Below, one piece after another: positions 37,574-45,976 of a stretch of DNA of 64,000 nucleotides. This stretch comes from an uncultured Propionibacterium sp. (GTDB lineage Bacteria; Actinomycetota; Actinomycetes; Propionibacteriales; Propionibacteriaceae), in NCBI GenBank assembly GCA_938036835.1, contig CALHWB010000055.1, forward strand, positions 62,001-126,000, written 5' to 3'. The stretch's first letter is position 1. Each line of letters opens with the position of its first letter. The position numbers and the translations under genes are program-made. The notes under the pieces were generated by a model. It made no database searches. It worked only from the letters and a program-made list of their open reading frames with translations, and had not been told where the DNA came from.

Positions 37574-38574
37574 CGACGTACGCGGAAGTGAGCAGTGGGT
37601 TTGCCGAGCTGGATGCGACATGCGAAGCGGCCTGGAATACCGATGAACTAGCCATGCAACGGCGGGTCGCCAAGTTGCTGGCAGATGCGCAATCGGCTGC
37701 GGCAAATGCGAGATTGCAGATGTCGGTGGCCACCGCAGCCGCGCAGGCGGTCGGGGGGCCCTTGGCCGCTACTGCGGCCGCGAAGTTGTTCTCCGGCAAG
37801 GTGGCTTCGGCAGACGGCGAAGTGGCAGACCTCAAACAGCGGATAGCCAAGCTCAAGGAGGCAGGCAGCGCAGCCCATGCGGAAGCCGCGGGCAAGAGGG
37901 GCGAGGTACGCGGTTACATCACCAGCGAATGCGAGCCAGGCAAAAGCACCCCGCAGAACTTCGTTCACAAGGCCGCCCAGTTCGCGAAGGCCAGCGCCAG
38001 CATAAAACAGCTGAACTCCGAGATGCACGAACGGGCCACCAATGCATCGTGGGTTTCTGCCGCCGGCAGTTCGGAGATGTACGAGCAATGCGTCCCGGCC
38101 CAGATGGCTGCGCTGTCCGACCTCAGCAAGGTCTCCGCGAACAATTCAATGGTGTGCCTGGGTATAGCGTTGTTGCAGCGGGCCGTCTACCAGGCGCATG
38201 CGGCTTCGCTTCGGGCTGCGAAACAGATGGTATGTGATGCGGCGAGCCAGGCATCTGCGTTGGCCGAGCAGAATGCGTTCTTCCATGGCACCAAGACCGC
38301 CCAAGCCAATCTGGCCGCCTTCATGGGTTGGACGGCCGGTGAGGGGCGCGCCGGATTGAACAAGGGATCGTTCAGGCTCACCGACCAACTCGTTGATGGC
38401 ATGAAGAGCGCTACGACGCTGCAAGGGGGCTGGCCGGATCGGCTGAATGGCTCCGATACCGCCGGCTCCAACGCCTTCCTCGCCGAGTTGGCCCAGACCT
38501 TGGGACAGGCGATGGCCGGGATGTACAGCATCAAGGAGATGACCGGCACCCAGGGTGACAGCATCGCGCTCTAG
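37570..38574 (+). CDS. Uncharacterised Ala-rich helical protein
   Basis: The 334-aa product (GTG start at 37570) is almost entirely predicted helix, rich in Ala and Ser, without signal peptide or clear membrane segment. A central segment contains NASWVSAAGSSEMYEQCVPAQ. A YbaB-like gene directly upstream and a long helical protein is reminiscent of pairs of secreted or secretion-linked proteins in Actinobacteria. No WXG motif of the classic type is seen, so a type VII link is speculation. Followed by a very strong hairpin. Confidence 0.6.
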   Translation: MTTYAEVSSGFAELDATCEAAWNTDELAMQRRVAKLLADAQSAAANARLQMSVATAAAQAVGGPLAATAAAKLFSGKVASADGEVADLKQRIAKLKEAGSAAHAEAAGKRGEVRGYITSECEPGKSTPQNFVHKAAQFAKASASIKQLNSEMHERATNASWVSAAGSSEMYEQCVPAQMAALSDLSKVSANNSMVCLGIALLQRAVYQAHAASLRAAKQMVCDAASQASALAEQNAFFHGTKTAQANLAAFMGWTAGEGRAGLNKGSFRLTDQLVDGMKSATTLQGGWPDRLNGSDTAGSNAFLAELAQTLGQAMAGMYSIKEMTGTQGDSIAL

Positions 38575-38647
38575 GCAGGCAATCCGTGTGCACCTTCATA
38601 GGGCCGGTGGGGTGCACCACGATGACGATCGGCCGGGCTGCGATGCC

Positions 38648-38687
38648 ACAGCCCACCGGGCAATGTCGATATTGCCCGGTGGGCTGT
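38648..38687. terminator. 17-bp perfect hairpin after the helical protein gene
   Basis: ACAGCCCACCGGGCAAT (38648-38664) and its exact reverse complement (38671-38687) form a 17-bp stem with a 6-base loop. It lies 74 bases after the stop at 38574 and should end the two-gene operon. Confidence 0.8.
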
Positions 38688-38849
38688 ATCGCATGCAATG
38701 CCGGGTATTTCCGAGTGAACTGGGGTATGTGGGGTCGGCTAGGGTTGGGGGCTAGCGCAGCAGTCGTTACGAGAGGCGGTCCTGGCCGTCCCGATGCTCC
38801 GGGGCGGGCAATGGCCGCCTGCCGGTAGACCAGATATGAGGAGGTAGTC

Positions 38850-39782
38850 ATGTCCAAGTGGAAATGCATCCCGGTCCTGCTGGCCGCCATGCTGATGTTT
38901 TCGGGTTGCGGCGGTGGCGGCACGGCGTTGCCGAAGAGCCTGCCTAAGGACGCCCAGGGCATCCAGCAGGCCTTCGAGCAGTTGCTGGCGGCCTCGGGTA
39001 AGCAATTGGTCACCAAGATCACCGTGGGGCATCTGGGTTTCACGTTGAGCGCATACGACAATTCGCAGTCTGCAACTGGCGCTTTGATCGGCCAGAACTG
39101 GGGAGACCCGGAGCCGTATACCAGCGATGGCGCTCCCCAGCCGGCTGGGACCGCGTTCATTCCAGTCGCCGAGATAAACGTGGGCGAGGTCTACCAGTCC
39201 TTTGCGCGTTCCCTGCCGGATTGCACCGAAGTCAACGTGCAAATCGAGGCCGCGCCCAATGGGACGGTGATCAGTTCCGCAAATTGCGGGCTGGACAGCG
39301 AACGCACGATCGAGATCGGTGGGCAACGGTTCAACGGGAAACCGGATGCCTCCACCGTGGAGACCAATGTGCAGTTGCTGGAGATCCTCAGCCAGTTCAA
39401 GGTGGGCAGGATGTCTGGGGTTGAGGCTAGCCGGGAGACGATCAGTGCGATCGTCAGCCAGCCGGGTCTGCCCGGGGTGGGCGACAAGAGCTGCCCGGCT
39501 TGGTCGATCGAGTGGGGGATCTCCGGTATCTTGACGTCCTGCCGCGAGACCGACCCTGCGGAAGGGCATTTCTTCGAACTGGCCGATATCAATAAGGACA
39601 AGTTCCCGGCGAATGCCGTCGATGTCTTTCGGGCCACCGTCGAGAATCCATCGATAGCCGAGGGGTATGCCATCACCTGGTCGCTCACCAAGAATGTCGT
39701 TGCCGTCGTGGCCACCCTTGGGTTGTCTCCCACCGAGGCTCGGGAATATGGCTACGATCTGGCTGGTAACCCATTGCAGTGA
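38850..39782 (+). CDS. Putative lipoprotein
   Basis: The 310-aa protein begins MSKWKCIPVLLAAMLMFSGC, a lipoprotein signal peptide with lipobox FSGC (about Cys20), followed by Gly residues. ATG at 38850 follows GAGGAGG. The mature part has four further cysteines that might form disulfides (LPDCTE, SANCGLD, DKSCPAW, TSCRE). No recognised domain. It probably sits on the outer face of the cytoplasmic membrane. A gap of 97 bases separates it from mtrA, so it is not clearly in that operon. Confidence 0.8.
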   Translation: MSKWKCIPVLLAAMLMFSGCGGGGTALPKSLPKDAQGIQQAFEQLLAASGKQLVTKITVGHLGFTLSAYDNSQSATGALIGQNWGDPEPYTSDGAPQPAGTAFIPVAEINVGEVYQSFARSLPDCTEVNVQIEAAPNGTVISSANCGLDSERTIEIGGQRFNGKPDASTVETNVQLLEILSQFKVGRMSGVEASRETISAIVSQPGLPGVGDKSCPAWSIEWGISGILTSCRETDPAEGHFFELADINKDKFPANAVDVFRATVENPSIAEGYAITWSLTKNVVAVVATLGLSPTEAREYGYDLAGNPLQ

Positions 39783-39879
39783 GGCGAGTACCCGGGGGGC
39801 GCGAGGCAGGCCGGGGCCGGAACGTTGGCTCGATGTTGACTAGAGTTGACGCCATGTTCACGATCGATGGTGCGAGGGC

Positions 39880-40602
39880 ATGTCGGATCAGCTGACGCGA
39901 GGCGGTGGGCGGCAACGGATTCTGGTGGTGGATGATGATGCCGCCCTGGCCGAGATGCTGCAGTTGGTGCTGCGCCAGGAGGGTTACGAGACCGCCTGGT
40001 GTGCGGCGGGCGATCAGGCGCTCGCCGCCTTCGGAAGCGTGCATCCCGCCCTGGTGCTGCTGGACGTCATGCTCCCGGGACTGGATGGCATCCGGGTTTG
40101 CCGGCTCATCCGAGAACTGTCCGGGGTACCGATCATCATGCTGACCGCGCGTTCCGAGACCGCCGAGGTGGTCAGGGGGCTTGAGGAGGGCGCTGACGAC
40201 TATGTCGTCAAGCCCTTCAAGACCAAGGAACTGGTGGCCCGGATCAGGGCCAGGTTGCGCAGCCGTACCCCGGAAGAGCCCGAGGGCGGTTTACGGATCG
40301 GCGATCTGGTGATCTCGTCCCAGAGCCATACCGTGCACCGGGGAGACCGGGAGATCGGGCTGACCCCATTGGAGTTCGATCTGCTGGTGGCGCTGGCCAG
40401 GCGCCCTAAGCAGGTGCTGACCAGGGAAGAACTGCTGGAAGAGGTCTGGGGTTATCGGCACGCGGCCGATACCAGACTGGTCAATGTCCATGTCCAACGG
40501 TTGCGCTCGAAAATCGAACGCGACCCCGAGAAGCCGGAGATCGTGATCACGGTGCGCGGAGTCGGCTACCGTGCCGGTGAATCCGCGTCGGCCGCGGATT
40601 GA
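39880..40602 (+). CDS. mtrA: Response regulator MtrA
   Basis: The 240-aa OmpR-type regulator has receiver motifs ILVVDDD, phospho-acceptor LVLLDVMLPGLDG (about Asp62), TARSE and KPFKTKELVARIRA, and a C-terminal winged helix with LTPLEFDLLVALARRP, VWGYRHAADTRLVNVHVQRLR and TVRGVGYRAG. MtrA controls cell-wall and division genes in Actinobacteria. Gene order mtrA-mtrB-lpqB is conserved and each overlaps the next. Confidence 0.96.
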   Translation: MSDQLTRGGGRQRILVVDDDAALAEMLQLVLRQEGYETAWCAAGDQALAAFGSVHPALVLLDVMLPGLDGIRVCRLIRELSGVPIIMLTARSETAEVVRGLEEGADDYVVKPFKTKELVARIRARLRSRTPEEPEGGLRIGDLVISSQSHTVHRGDREIGLTPLEFDLLVALARRPKQVLTREELLEEVWGYRHAADTRLVNVHVQRLRSKIERDPEKPEIVITVRGVGYRAGESASAAD

Positions 40603-42191
40603 TGACTGGTCCGTTGCGTGGCCCGCTGGCGAACTTCCGGTCGGCGGCGGGCGCCTTCTGGGGTTCGTCGGTGCCCCTGCGAGTGATCACTTCAACCCTG
40701 GTGGCATCGATATTCGTCCTGCTGCTGGGCGGCAATTTCTTCATACAGACCACCACCCGGGGCATCGTGGACGCCAAGATGCAAGCCAGCTTGGTGGAGG
40801 CCAGCACCGTCTTGGACAGGATGCAAACCCAGCTTGACAATACCGATCTGCGTACCGAGTCATTGCTGGAACGCCTCGGGCAGCTGGCCGAGGATGTCGG
40901 CAACCGGCCGGACCAGTTCAGGGTGATCATCGAGACCGCAACCACCACCTACTCGTCACGCAATGTGCTGCCTGGATCGGTGCCGGCTGAACTGCGGGAA
41001 CAGCTGTCCACCGACCCGTTCGGGGTGTATTACACCCTCACCGAACTGCGTCACGCCGACGGCGGCAGCGGACCGGCCGTGGTGGTCGGGGGTCACTTGA
41101 TCGCACCGGCAGGCCAGCTCTTTCCGGTGTATTTCCTGTTCCCAGCAGAACGGGAGTCCCAAACCCTGCTGCTGTTGCGTCGGACGCTGTGGTCGACCGG
41201 GGTGTTTCTGCTTTTGGCTCTGGGCGTGGTCACCTTTCTGGTGACCCGTCAGATGACCGTACCGCTACGAACCGCTCGCGATGCGGCTGGGCGGATCGCT
41301 GCCGGGGATCTGACCAAGCGGCTACCCGTCCGCGGCACCGATGAGATGGCAGATCTGGCGACCTCCATGAACGATATGGCAGCGGAACTGCAATCGCAGA
41401 TCGGACGACTGGAGGACCTGTCCCGCGTCCAGCAGCAGTTCGTCTCCGATGTCAGTCACGAACTACGCACCCCGTTGACCACCATGCGAATGGCCACCGA
41501 GATGCTGTATGAGAATCGCGAAGAGCTGAACCCCGTGCACCAACGCAGCGTCGAACTGCTACATGACCAGGAAGAACGTTTCGAGGCCATGCTGGTCGAC
41601 CTGCTGGAGATCTCTCGCTTCGATGCCGGTGCGGCGATGCTGAACCTGGAGGAGGTGGATCTGGTGGAACTGGTCGAGGCCGAGGTCACTGCCCAGGCGC
41701 AGATGGCGCGCACCCTGGGCAGTTCGGTCCAGGTCGTCCACCGCGGGCCGACGAGGGTTGAAGGGGATAGCCGGCGTATCTCGCGGATCCTGCGCAACCT
41801 GCTGGGCAATGCCCTGGAGCATGGCGAGCAACGCCCGATAACCGTCACGGTGGCGGGTGACGACTCTGCGGTGGCGGTCACGGTTCGCGACCGCGGAGTG
41901 GGTTTCACCGCCGAACAGGCCGAGCAGGTGTTTCTGCGTTTCTGGCGGGCGGACGAGAGCCGGCACCGCGTAGTCGGCGGTACCGGGCTGGGATTGTCCA
42001 TCGCCCTGGAGGATGCTCGGCTGCACCGTGGCTGGTTGGAGGCTTGGGGGAGGCCCGGTCAAGGCGCCCAGTTCCGGTTGACTCTGCCCCGGCATGCCGA
42101 GGTGGTGCTCGAGCATTCTCCGCTGTCGCTGGAACCGGCATCGGTCGCCGGGGATTCGCCGGACGCCCCCGCGGGGGAGCAGGCGAGATGA
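40602..42191 (+). CDS. mtrB: Sensor histidine kinase MtrB
   Basis: ATG at 40602 overlaps the mtrA stop (TGATG). The 529-aa protein has two transmembrane helices (about 30-50 and 185-205) enclosing an extracytoplasmic sensor domain, a HAMP region, an H-box SDVSHELRTPLTTMRM with the phospho-histidine, and ATP-binding N, G1 and G2 boxes (LLGNALEHG, DRGVGF, GGTGLGLSIA). It phosphorylates MtrA. The following lpqB starts within its stop codon. Confidence 0.96.
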   Translation: MTGPLRGPLANFRSAAGAFWGSSVPLRVITSTLVASIFVLLLGGNFFIQTTTRGIVDAKMQASLVEASTVLDRMQTQLDNTDLRTESLLERLGQLAEDVGNRPDQFRVIIETATTTYSSRNVLPGSVPAELREQLSTDPFGVYYTLTELRHADGGSGPAVVVGGHLIAPAGQLFPVYFLFPAERESQTLLLLRRTLWSTGVFLLLALGVVTFLVTRQMTVPLRTARDAAGRIAAGDLTKRLPVRGTDEMADLATSMNDMAAELQSQIGRLEDLSRVQQQFVSDVSHELRTPLTTMRMATEMLYENREELNPVHQRSVELLHDQEERFEAMLVDLLEISRFDAGAAMLNLEEVDLVELVEAEVTAQAQMARTLGSSVQVVHRGPTRVEGDSRRISRILRNLLGNALEHGEQRPITVTVAGDDSAVAVTVRDRGVGFTAEQAEQVFLRFWRADESRHRVVGGTGLGLSIALEDARLHRGWLEAWGRPGQGAQFRLTLPRHAEVVLEHSPLSLEPASVAGDSPDAPAGEQAR

Positions 42192-43936
42192 CCAGACGAA
42201 TCGGTCTCGTGCTGCTGGTCATCGTGTTGGGTGCCGCGGGTTGCGGAGCGGGTTTTCCTACTAGCGGCCCGATGCTACGGGCCAGCGATTCGCGAGCCTC
42301 GGAGCGGCCACCCGGGATCGATGTGGCCGCCCAGCCGCCGGAGGATGGTGCCACACCGGAGGCGATCCTCGCCGGCTTCTTCTCGGCAGCCGAGTCGTCA
42401 ACCGACGACTATGCGGTGGCCCGGCAGTATCTTACCCCGGAGGCGGCCGCGAGCTGGCGGCCGGAGACGGGCGTGACGGTTTACGACGACACCGGGCAGT
42501 CGCGCGTGATCACCGCCGATGGATCGGCCATTCTACAGGCCCCGGTGGTGGGCAGGGTCAGCGCGGAGCGCCTGTTCACCGGGGTGCACGAACCCGATTT
42601 CACGCACAACTTCCACATGACCCAGATCGATGGCCAGTGGCGAATAGCCAACCCGGGCGACGGTGTGCTGATGTCTATCCAGCGTTTCCAGCGGTCGTTC
42701 GAGCCGGTCCCGGTATATTTCCTCGATCTCGCCGGCCGGCGGGTTGTCCCCCAACTGGTGCGGTTGCGTCCCGACGCGGTGCAACCGGACGGCCTGGTGC
42801 GGGCGTTGCTGACCGGCCCCGGACCCTGGCTGCGATTGGCGGTGCTCAATGCGCTGCCGGCGGAGGTACAGACCAGCGGCACGACCCTGGACGCCGATGG
42901 TGTGGCGAGGGTCGCGTTGAGCGACGAGATGGCGGCGCTATCCGCCGGACAACGATTGCAGGCGGCCGCCCAGCTGCTGTACACCCTGTCTTACTTCGAA
43001 CGGGTGCAGGGATTGCAGATCGTGGTCAACGGACGACCGCTGATGGTGCCGGGGGCGGACGCGGATCAGGTGCTGAGGTTGTCGGCGGTGTCCGCGCTGT
43101 CGGGGGAGCGCATGGGAGCGACTCGGGCGCTGTACGGAATCAGTGAGGGCCTGGTAGTGCAGGTTCCCGACACCGCAGGTGGCCGGCTCAGACCGGTTGC
43201 AGGCCCGCTCGGCAGTGGTGTGCCGGATCCACCGGGTCAGTTGGCGGTGTCCTGGTACGCCGACCGGTTCGCGGTGGTGAATCGCGATCAAGATGCGCTG
43301 TATCTGGCCTCGGCGGGGAGCGCTGAAATAGCCGCCGTGTATCGGGGCAGCTTGTTGGCCAAGCCCCAGTTCGATGCCGAGAACGGTCTGTGGACCGTCG
43401 ACTCTGCCGAGTCCGGACCGGTCGCGGTTCGGATCGATGAGATCGGCGAATCAATCGCGGTGCCATTGGGAGAATTGTCTGCCGCCCGGGTGGTGGCCTT
43501 CCGGATCAGTCCCGACATGACACGGCTGGCTGTGATTGCCCAGTTCGGGCAGATCCGCAAGCTCGGCCTGCTTCGACTGCGCGGATCGGGGCAACCGGTC
43601 ATCGATGGTTGGCGGGAACTCCCGGTGAATACCTCGCGTGGCCTGCTAACCGACCTGCGCGATGCGGACTTCACCGGTCCGAACCGGTTAGTCGTGTTGG
43701 GTGCGACCGAACGGGATCCTCAACTGGGGGTCTTCTCGATGGATATCGATGGTGGCCTGATCACCTCGCAGGGTCCCCTGAACGATGTCGACGCGGTCGG
43801 CCTCACCGCGATGCCAACCGGCTCGACAACCACGATGGCCCTGGTCACGGCGACCAATCGGGGGCTACGCTATGAGGCCCAATATCGCTGGCAGCAGCTG
43901 ACGGAGCAGACTTCCGATCTGAGCTACCCGAGTTGA
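42188..43936 (+). CDS. lpqB: Lipoprotein LpqB
   Basis: ATG at 42188 overlaps the mtrB stop (ATGA) and gives 582 aa. The signal peptide ends in a lipobox LGAAGC (about Cys19). A GerMN domain follows (about 200-310: VPVYFLDLAGRRVVPQLVRL, LVRALLTGP, LSYFERVQGLQIVVNGRP), then a beta-propeller-like LpqB C-terminal domain. In mycobacteria LpqB binds the sensor part of MtrB and modulates signalling. The gene order here supports the same role. Confidence 0.95.
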   Translation: MTRRIGLVLLVIVLGAAGCGAGFPTSGPMLRASDSRASERPPGIDVAAQPPEDGATPEAILAGFFSAAESSTDDYAVARQYLTPEAAASWRPETGVTVYDDTGQSRVITADGSAILQAPVVGRVSAERLFTGVHEPDFTHNFHMTQIDGQWRIANPGDGVLMSIQRFQRSFEPVPVYFLDLAGRRVVPQLVRLRPDAVQPDGLVRALLTGPGPWLRLAVLNALPAEVQTSGTTLDADGVARVALSDEMAALSAGQRLQAAAQLLYTLSYFERVQGLQIVVNGRPLMVPGADADQVLRLSAVSALSGERMGATRALYGISEGLVVQVPDTAGGRLRPVAGPLGSGVPDPPGQLAVSWYADRFAVVNRDQDALYLASAGSAEIAAVYRGSLLAKPQFDAENGLWTVDSAESGPVAVRIDEIGESIAVPLGELSAARVVAFRISPDMTRLAVIAQFGQIRKLGLLRLRGSGQPVIDGWRELPVNTSRGLLTDLRDADFTGPNRLVVLGATERDPQLGVFSMDIDGGLITSQGPLNDVDAVGLTAMPTGSTTTMALVTATNRGLRYEAQYRWQQLTEQTSDLSYPS

Positions 43937-44117
43937 GCATATGGTCGTCTGCTGACCGGCGCGGCGCGCCGGCGATCGGGGCTCGCCCAAGGCCGGGTGC
44001 CCGCTCCGGGGACGATAGCCCTCGGCCTGTCAAAAAGGTACCGGCGAAACCGGCTGGCCCCGTCCACAGCGGAGGAATGATCTGGCACGATCGATCACCG
44101 GCACGAACGATCCGGGT

Positions 44118-44840
44118 ATGGATGATCCATTGCCCTCGGATTGGCCGGCATGGCTGGCGGTGGGACTGCACCTGCTGCTCGGTGCCGCCTGTCCGGCCTG
44201 CGGAGCCCCCGGCTGGGCGGGCTGCCCGGCCTGCCGGGCGCGAATACTCAACGCCCCCGTGCGTCAGATCCGGCGTTCCAGTCCGGTGCCGATCTGGGTG
44301 GCCGGCAGCTACCGTACCCCCCTGGCCGAACTGGTGGTGGCCCACAAGGATGCCGGAGCTTGGCAGCTCACCGGGCTGTTGGCCGAATTACTGGCCCGGG
44401 CCGCGCGGCCGATGCTCGGTGGTGGGCCGCCATGCCTGGTGCCGGTGCCCTCGAACCCGGCCAATGTCCGGCGCCGGGGCCGCGATCATACCTGGGCGTT
44501 GGCGCTGGCTACCAGCCGCCGGCTAGGGGTGCCGGCGATCCGACTGGTGGATCGCGTCCGTTCGGCGCCCGACCAGGCCGGGCAATCCGAGGCCGGACGG
44601 CTGGTAGCCCAACGCGGCACCATGCGGGCGCGCTCCGGTACTCGGTCCGTGCTGGTGCTGGATGACATCGTCACCACCGGGGCCACCGTCGTTGAGGCCG
44701 TCCGCGCATTGCGGCAGAGCGGGCATCGGGTGGTCGGTGCGGCAGCCGTCTGTGAGACGCCGCGCCGGTTCGGGAGAAGCTGGTCTGTGGGCCCAACCGA
44801 CTGTGCGGACACGCCCGGTCTGCATTTGGTCAACCAGTAG
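44118..44840 (+). CDS. ComF-family phosphoribosyltransferase-like protein
   Basis: Of 240 aa, a zinc-ribbon with four cysteines (CPACGAPGWAGCPACRA, about 26-42) precedes a PRTase domain with the PRPP-binding motif VLVLDDIVTTGATV and the typical VPVPSNPANVRRRGRDH. ComF proteins help in DNA uptake in competent species, but homologues occur widely and may have other roles. It sits between lpqB and hpf, the usual actinobacterial place. The 181 bases between lpqB and this gene hold nothing obvious. Confidence 0.92.
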   Translation: MDDPLPSDWPAWLAVGLHLLLGAACPACGAPGWAGCPACRARILNAPVRQIRRSSPVPIWVAGSYRTPLAELVVAHKDAGAWQLTGLLAELLARAARPMLGGGPPCLVPVPSNPANVRRRGRDHTWALALATSRRLGVPAIRLVDRVRSAPDQAGQSEAGRLVAQRGTMRARSGTRSVLVLDDIVTTGATVVEAVRALRQSGHRVVGAAAVCETPRRFGRSWSVGPTDCADTPGLHLVNQ

Positions 44841-45016
44841 GTCTCGGCTCGGTAACGTTGACCTATGGCACGAATCGTTGGTTCTCCGAATCCGGGTCAG
44901 ACCCGCAACCTCGGAGGATCGCGGGGCCTGCCTTTCAGTTACCGCAGTGTTGGCCGGGTGGGCGATACAACCCGGCAGGTCGTCCCGGGATAACCCGGAT
45001 CAGGGAAGGAATGATC

Positions 45017-45643
45017 ATGGACGTCAGTATCACCGGTAGGCACCTCACAATCAGTGATGCGACTCGGGAGCAGGTGCGCGATCGCCTAGCCACCACGGTC
45101 GCCAGATTGCGTGAGCGCGTGAACCGCACCGAGGTCGAGTTCACCGCCGCCGATGTAAAGGGTAACCCTGACGGTGAGATCCGCTGCGAGATAACCCTGC
45201 GTGGCCGGGGCCCGGTGGTCCGGGCCAGTGCGACCGCGTCGGACAAGCTGGTCGCCTTCGACCGCGCCGAGGACAAACTGAAGGCTCAACTGCGCAAGGC
45301 CGCCGATCGGCGCAAGAGGCATCGCGGCCTGCGAGGCGCCACCCAGCTCAGCGATCTGGAATGGGCCCCGACCCCAAGCGCGACCGAGCCGGATGAGGAA
45401 GAGGTGCCCACTCGGCAATTGGCCGGGCTGACCATAACCGGCGAAGGCCCGTTGGTGGTACGAGAGAAGCGTTTCAGTGCGATACCTCTCACCCTGGCCC
45501 AGGCTCTGGACGAGATGGAACTGGTCGGCCACGACTTTTTCCTCTATGTCGATGCCGAGACCCGCGAGCCCAGCGTGGTCTATCGTCGCAAGGCCTATGA
45601 CTTCGGGGTAATTCACCTGGAGGTGAACGAGCCGGGCGAGTGA
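45017..45643 (+). CDS. hpf: Long-form ribosome hibernation promoting factor
   Basis: I chose ATG at 45017 because the GGAAGGA ends about eight bases upstream; the ATG at 45011 is too close. The 208-aa protein has an N-terminal S30AE domain (MDVSITGRHLTISDATREQV) and a C-terminal dimerisation domain (VVREKRFSAIPLTLAQALDE and HDFFLYVDAETREPSVVYRR). Long HPF binds 70S ribosomes and pairs them into 100S dimers in stationary phase. It lies directly upstream of secA, as in other Actinobacteria. Confidence 0.94.
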   Translation: MDVSITGRHLTISDATREQVRDRLATTVARLRERVNRTEVEFTAADVKGNPDGEIRCEITLRGRGPVVRASATASDKLVAFDRAEDKLKAQLRKAADRRKRHRGLRGATQLSDLEWAPTPSATEPDEEEVPTRQLAGLTITGEGPLVVREKRFSAIPLTLAQALDEMELVGHDFFLYVDAETREPSVVYRRKAYDFGVIHLEVNEPGE

Positions 45644-45976
45644 ATCGCATCGCATGTGGGGTATGGGGCCGCCCCATTCGCACGTGCGTGCAGACAACGA
45701 ACACCGCCGCTACCGGGACCCGCGAACCCACCGTGCCTGGCCTCGATGAACTCGGCCGGCAGCCCGGAGTCTCCCCGGCCCGTGCCGCCCGAAGCCGGGC
45801 CGGTTAGCGGAATCTAGTGGGTTATGCCCAGCCGGGCGATGCGCTTGGGGCGGACAACCCGGGATGGGGCGTTGGTTCGGCGACCACACCAGACGAACTA
45901 GGATGGGGTGGCTGCCGTGGGATTGGCGTGCAACGGGCGCGTCCGGCGGCTAGGATTTCAGCAAAGGACGTAACCC
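45644..45976. promoter_or_regulatory. Intergenic region hpf-secA
   Basis: The 333 bases hold no convincing gene. A short palindrome ATGGGGC-C-GCCCCAT lies near 45665-45680. The secA ribosome site AAAGGA is at about 45962. A secA promoter is expected here but I cannot pick its boxes with confidence. Confidence 0.45.
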
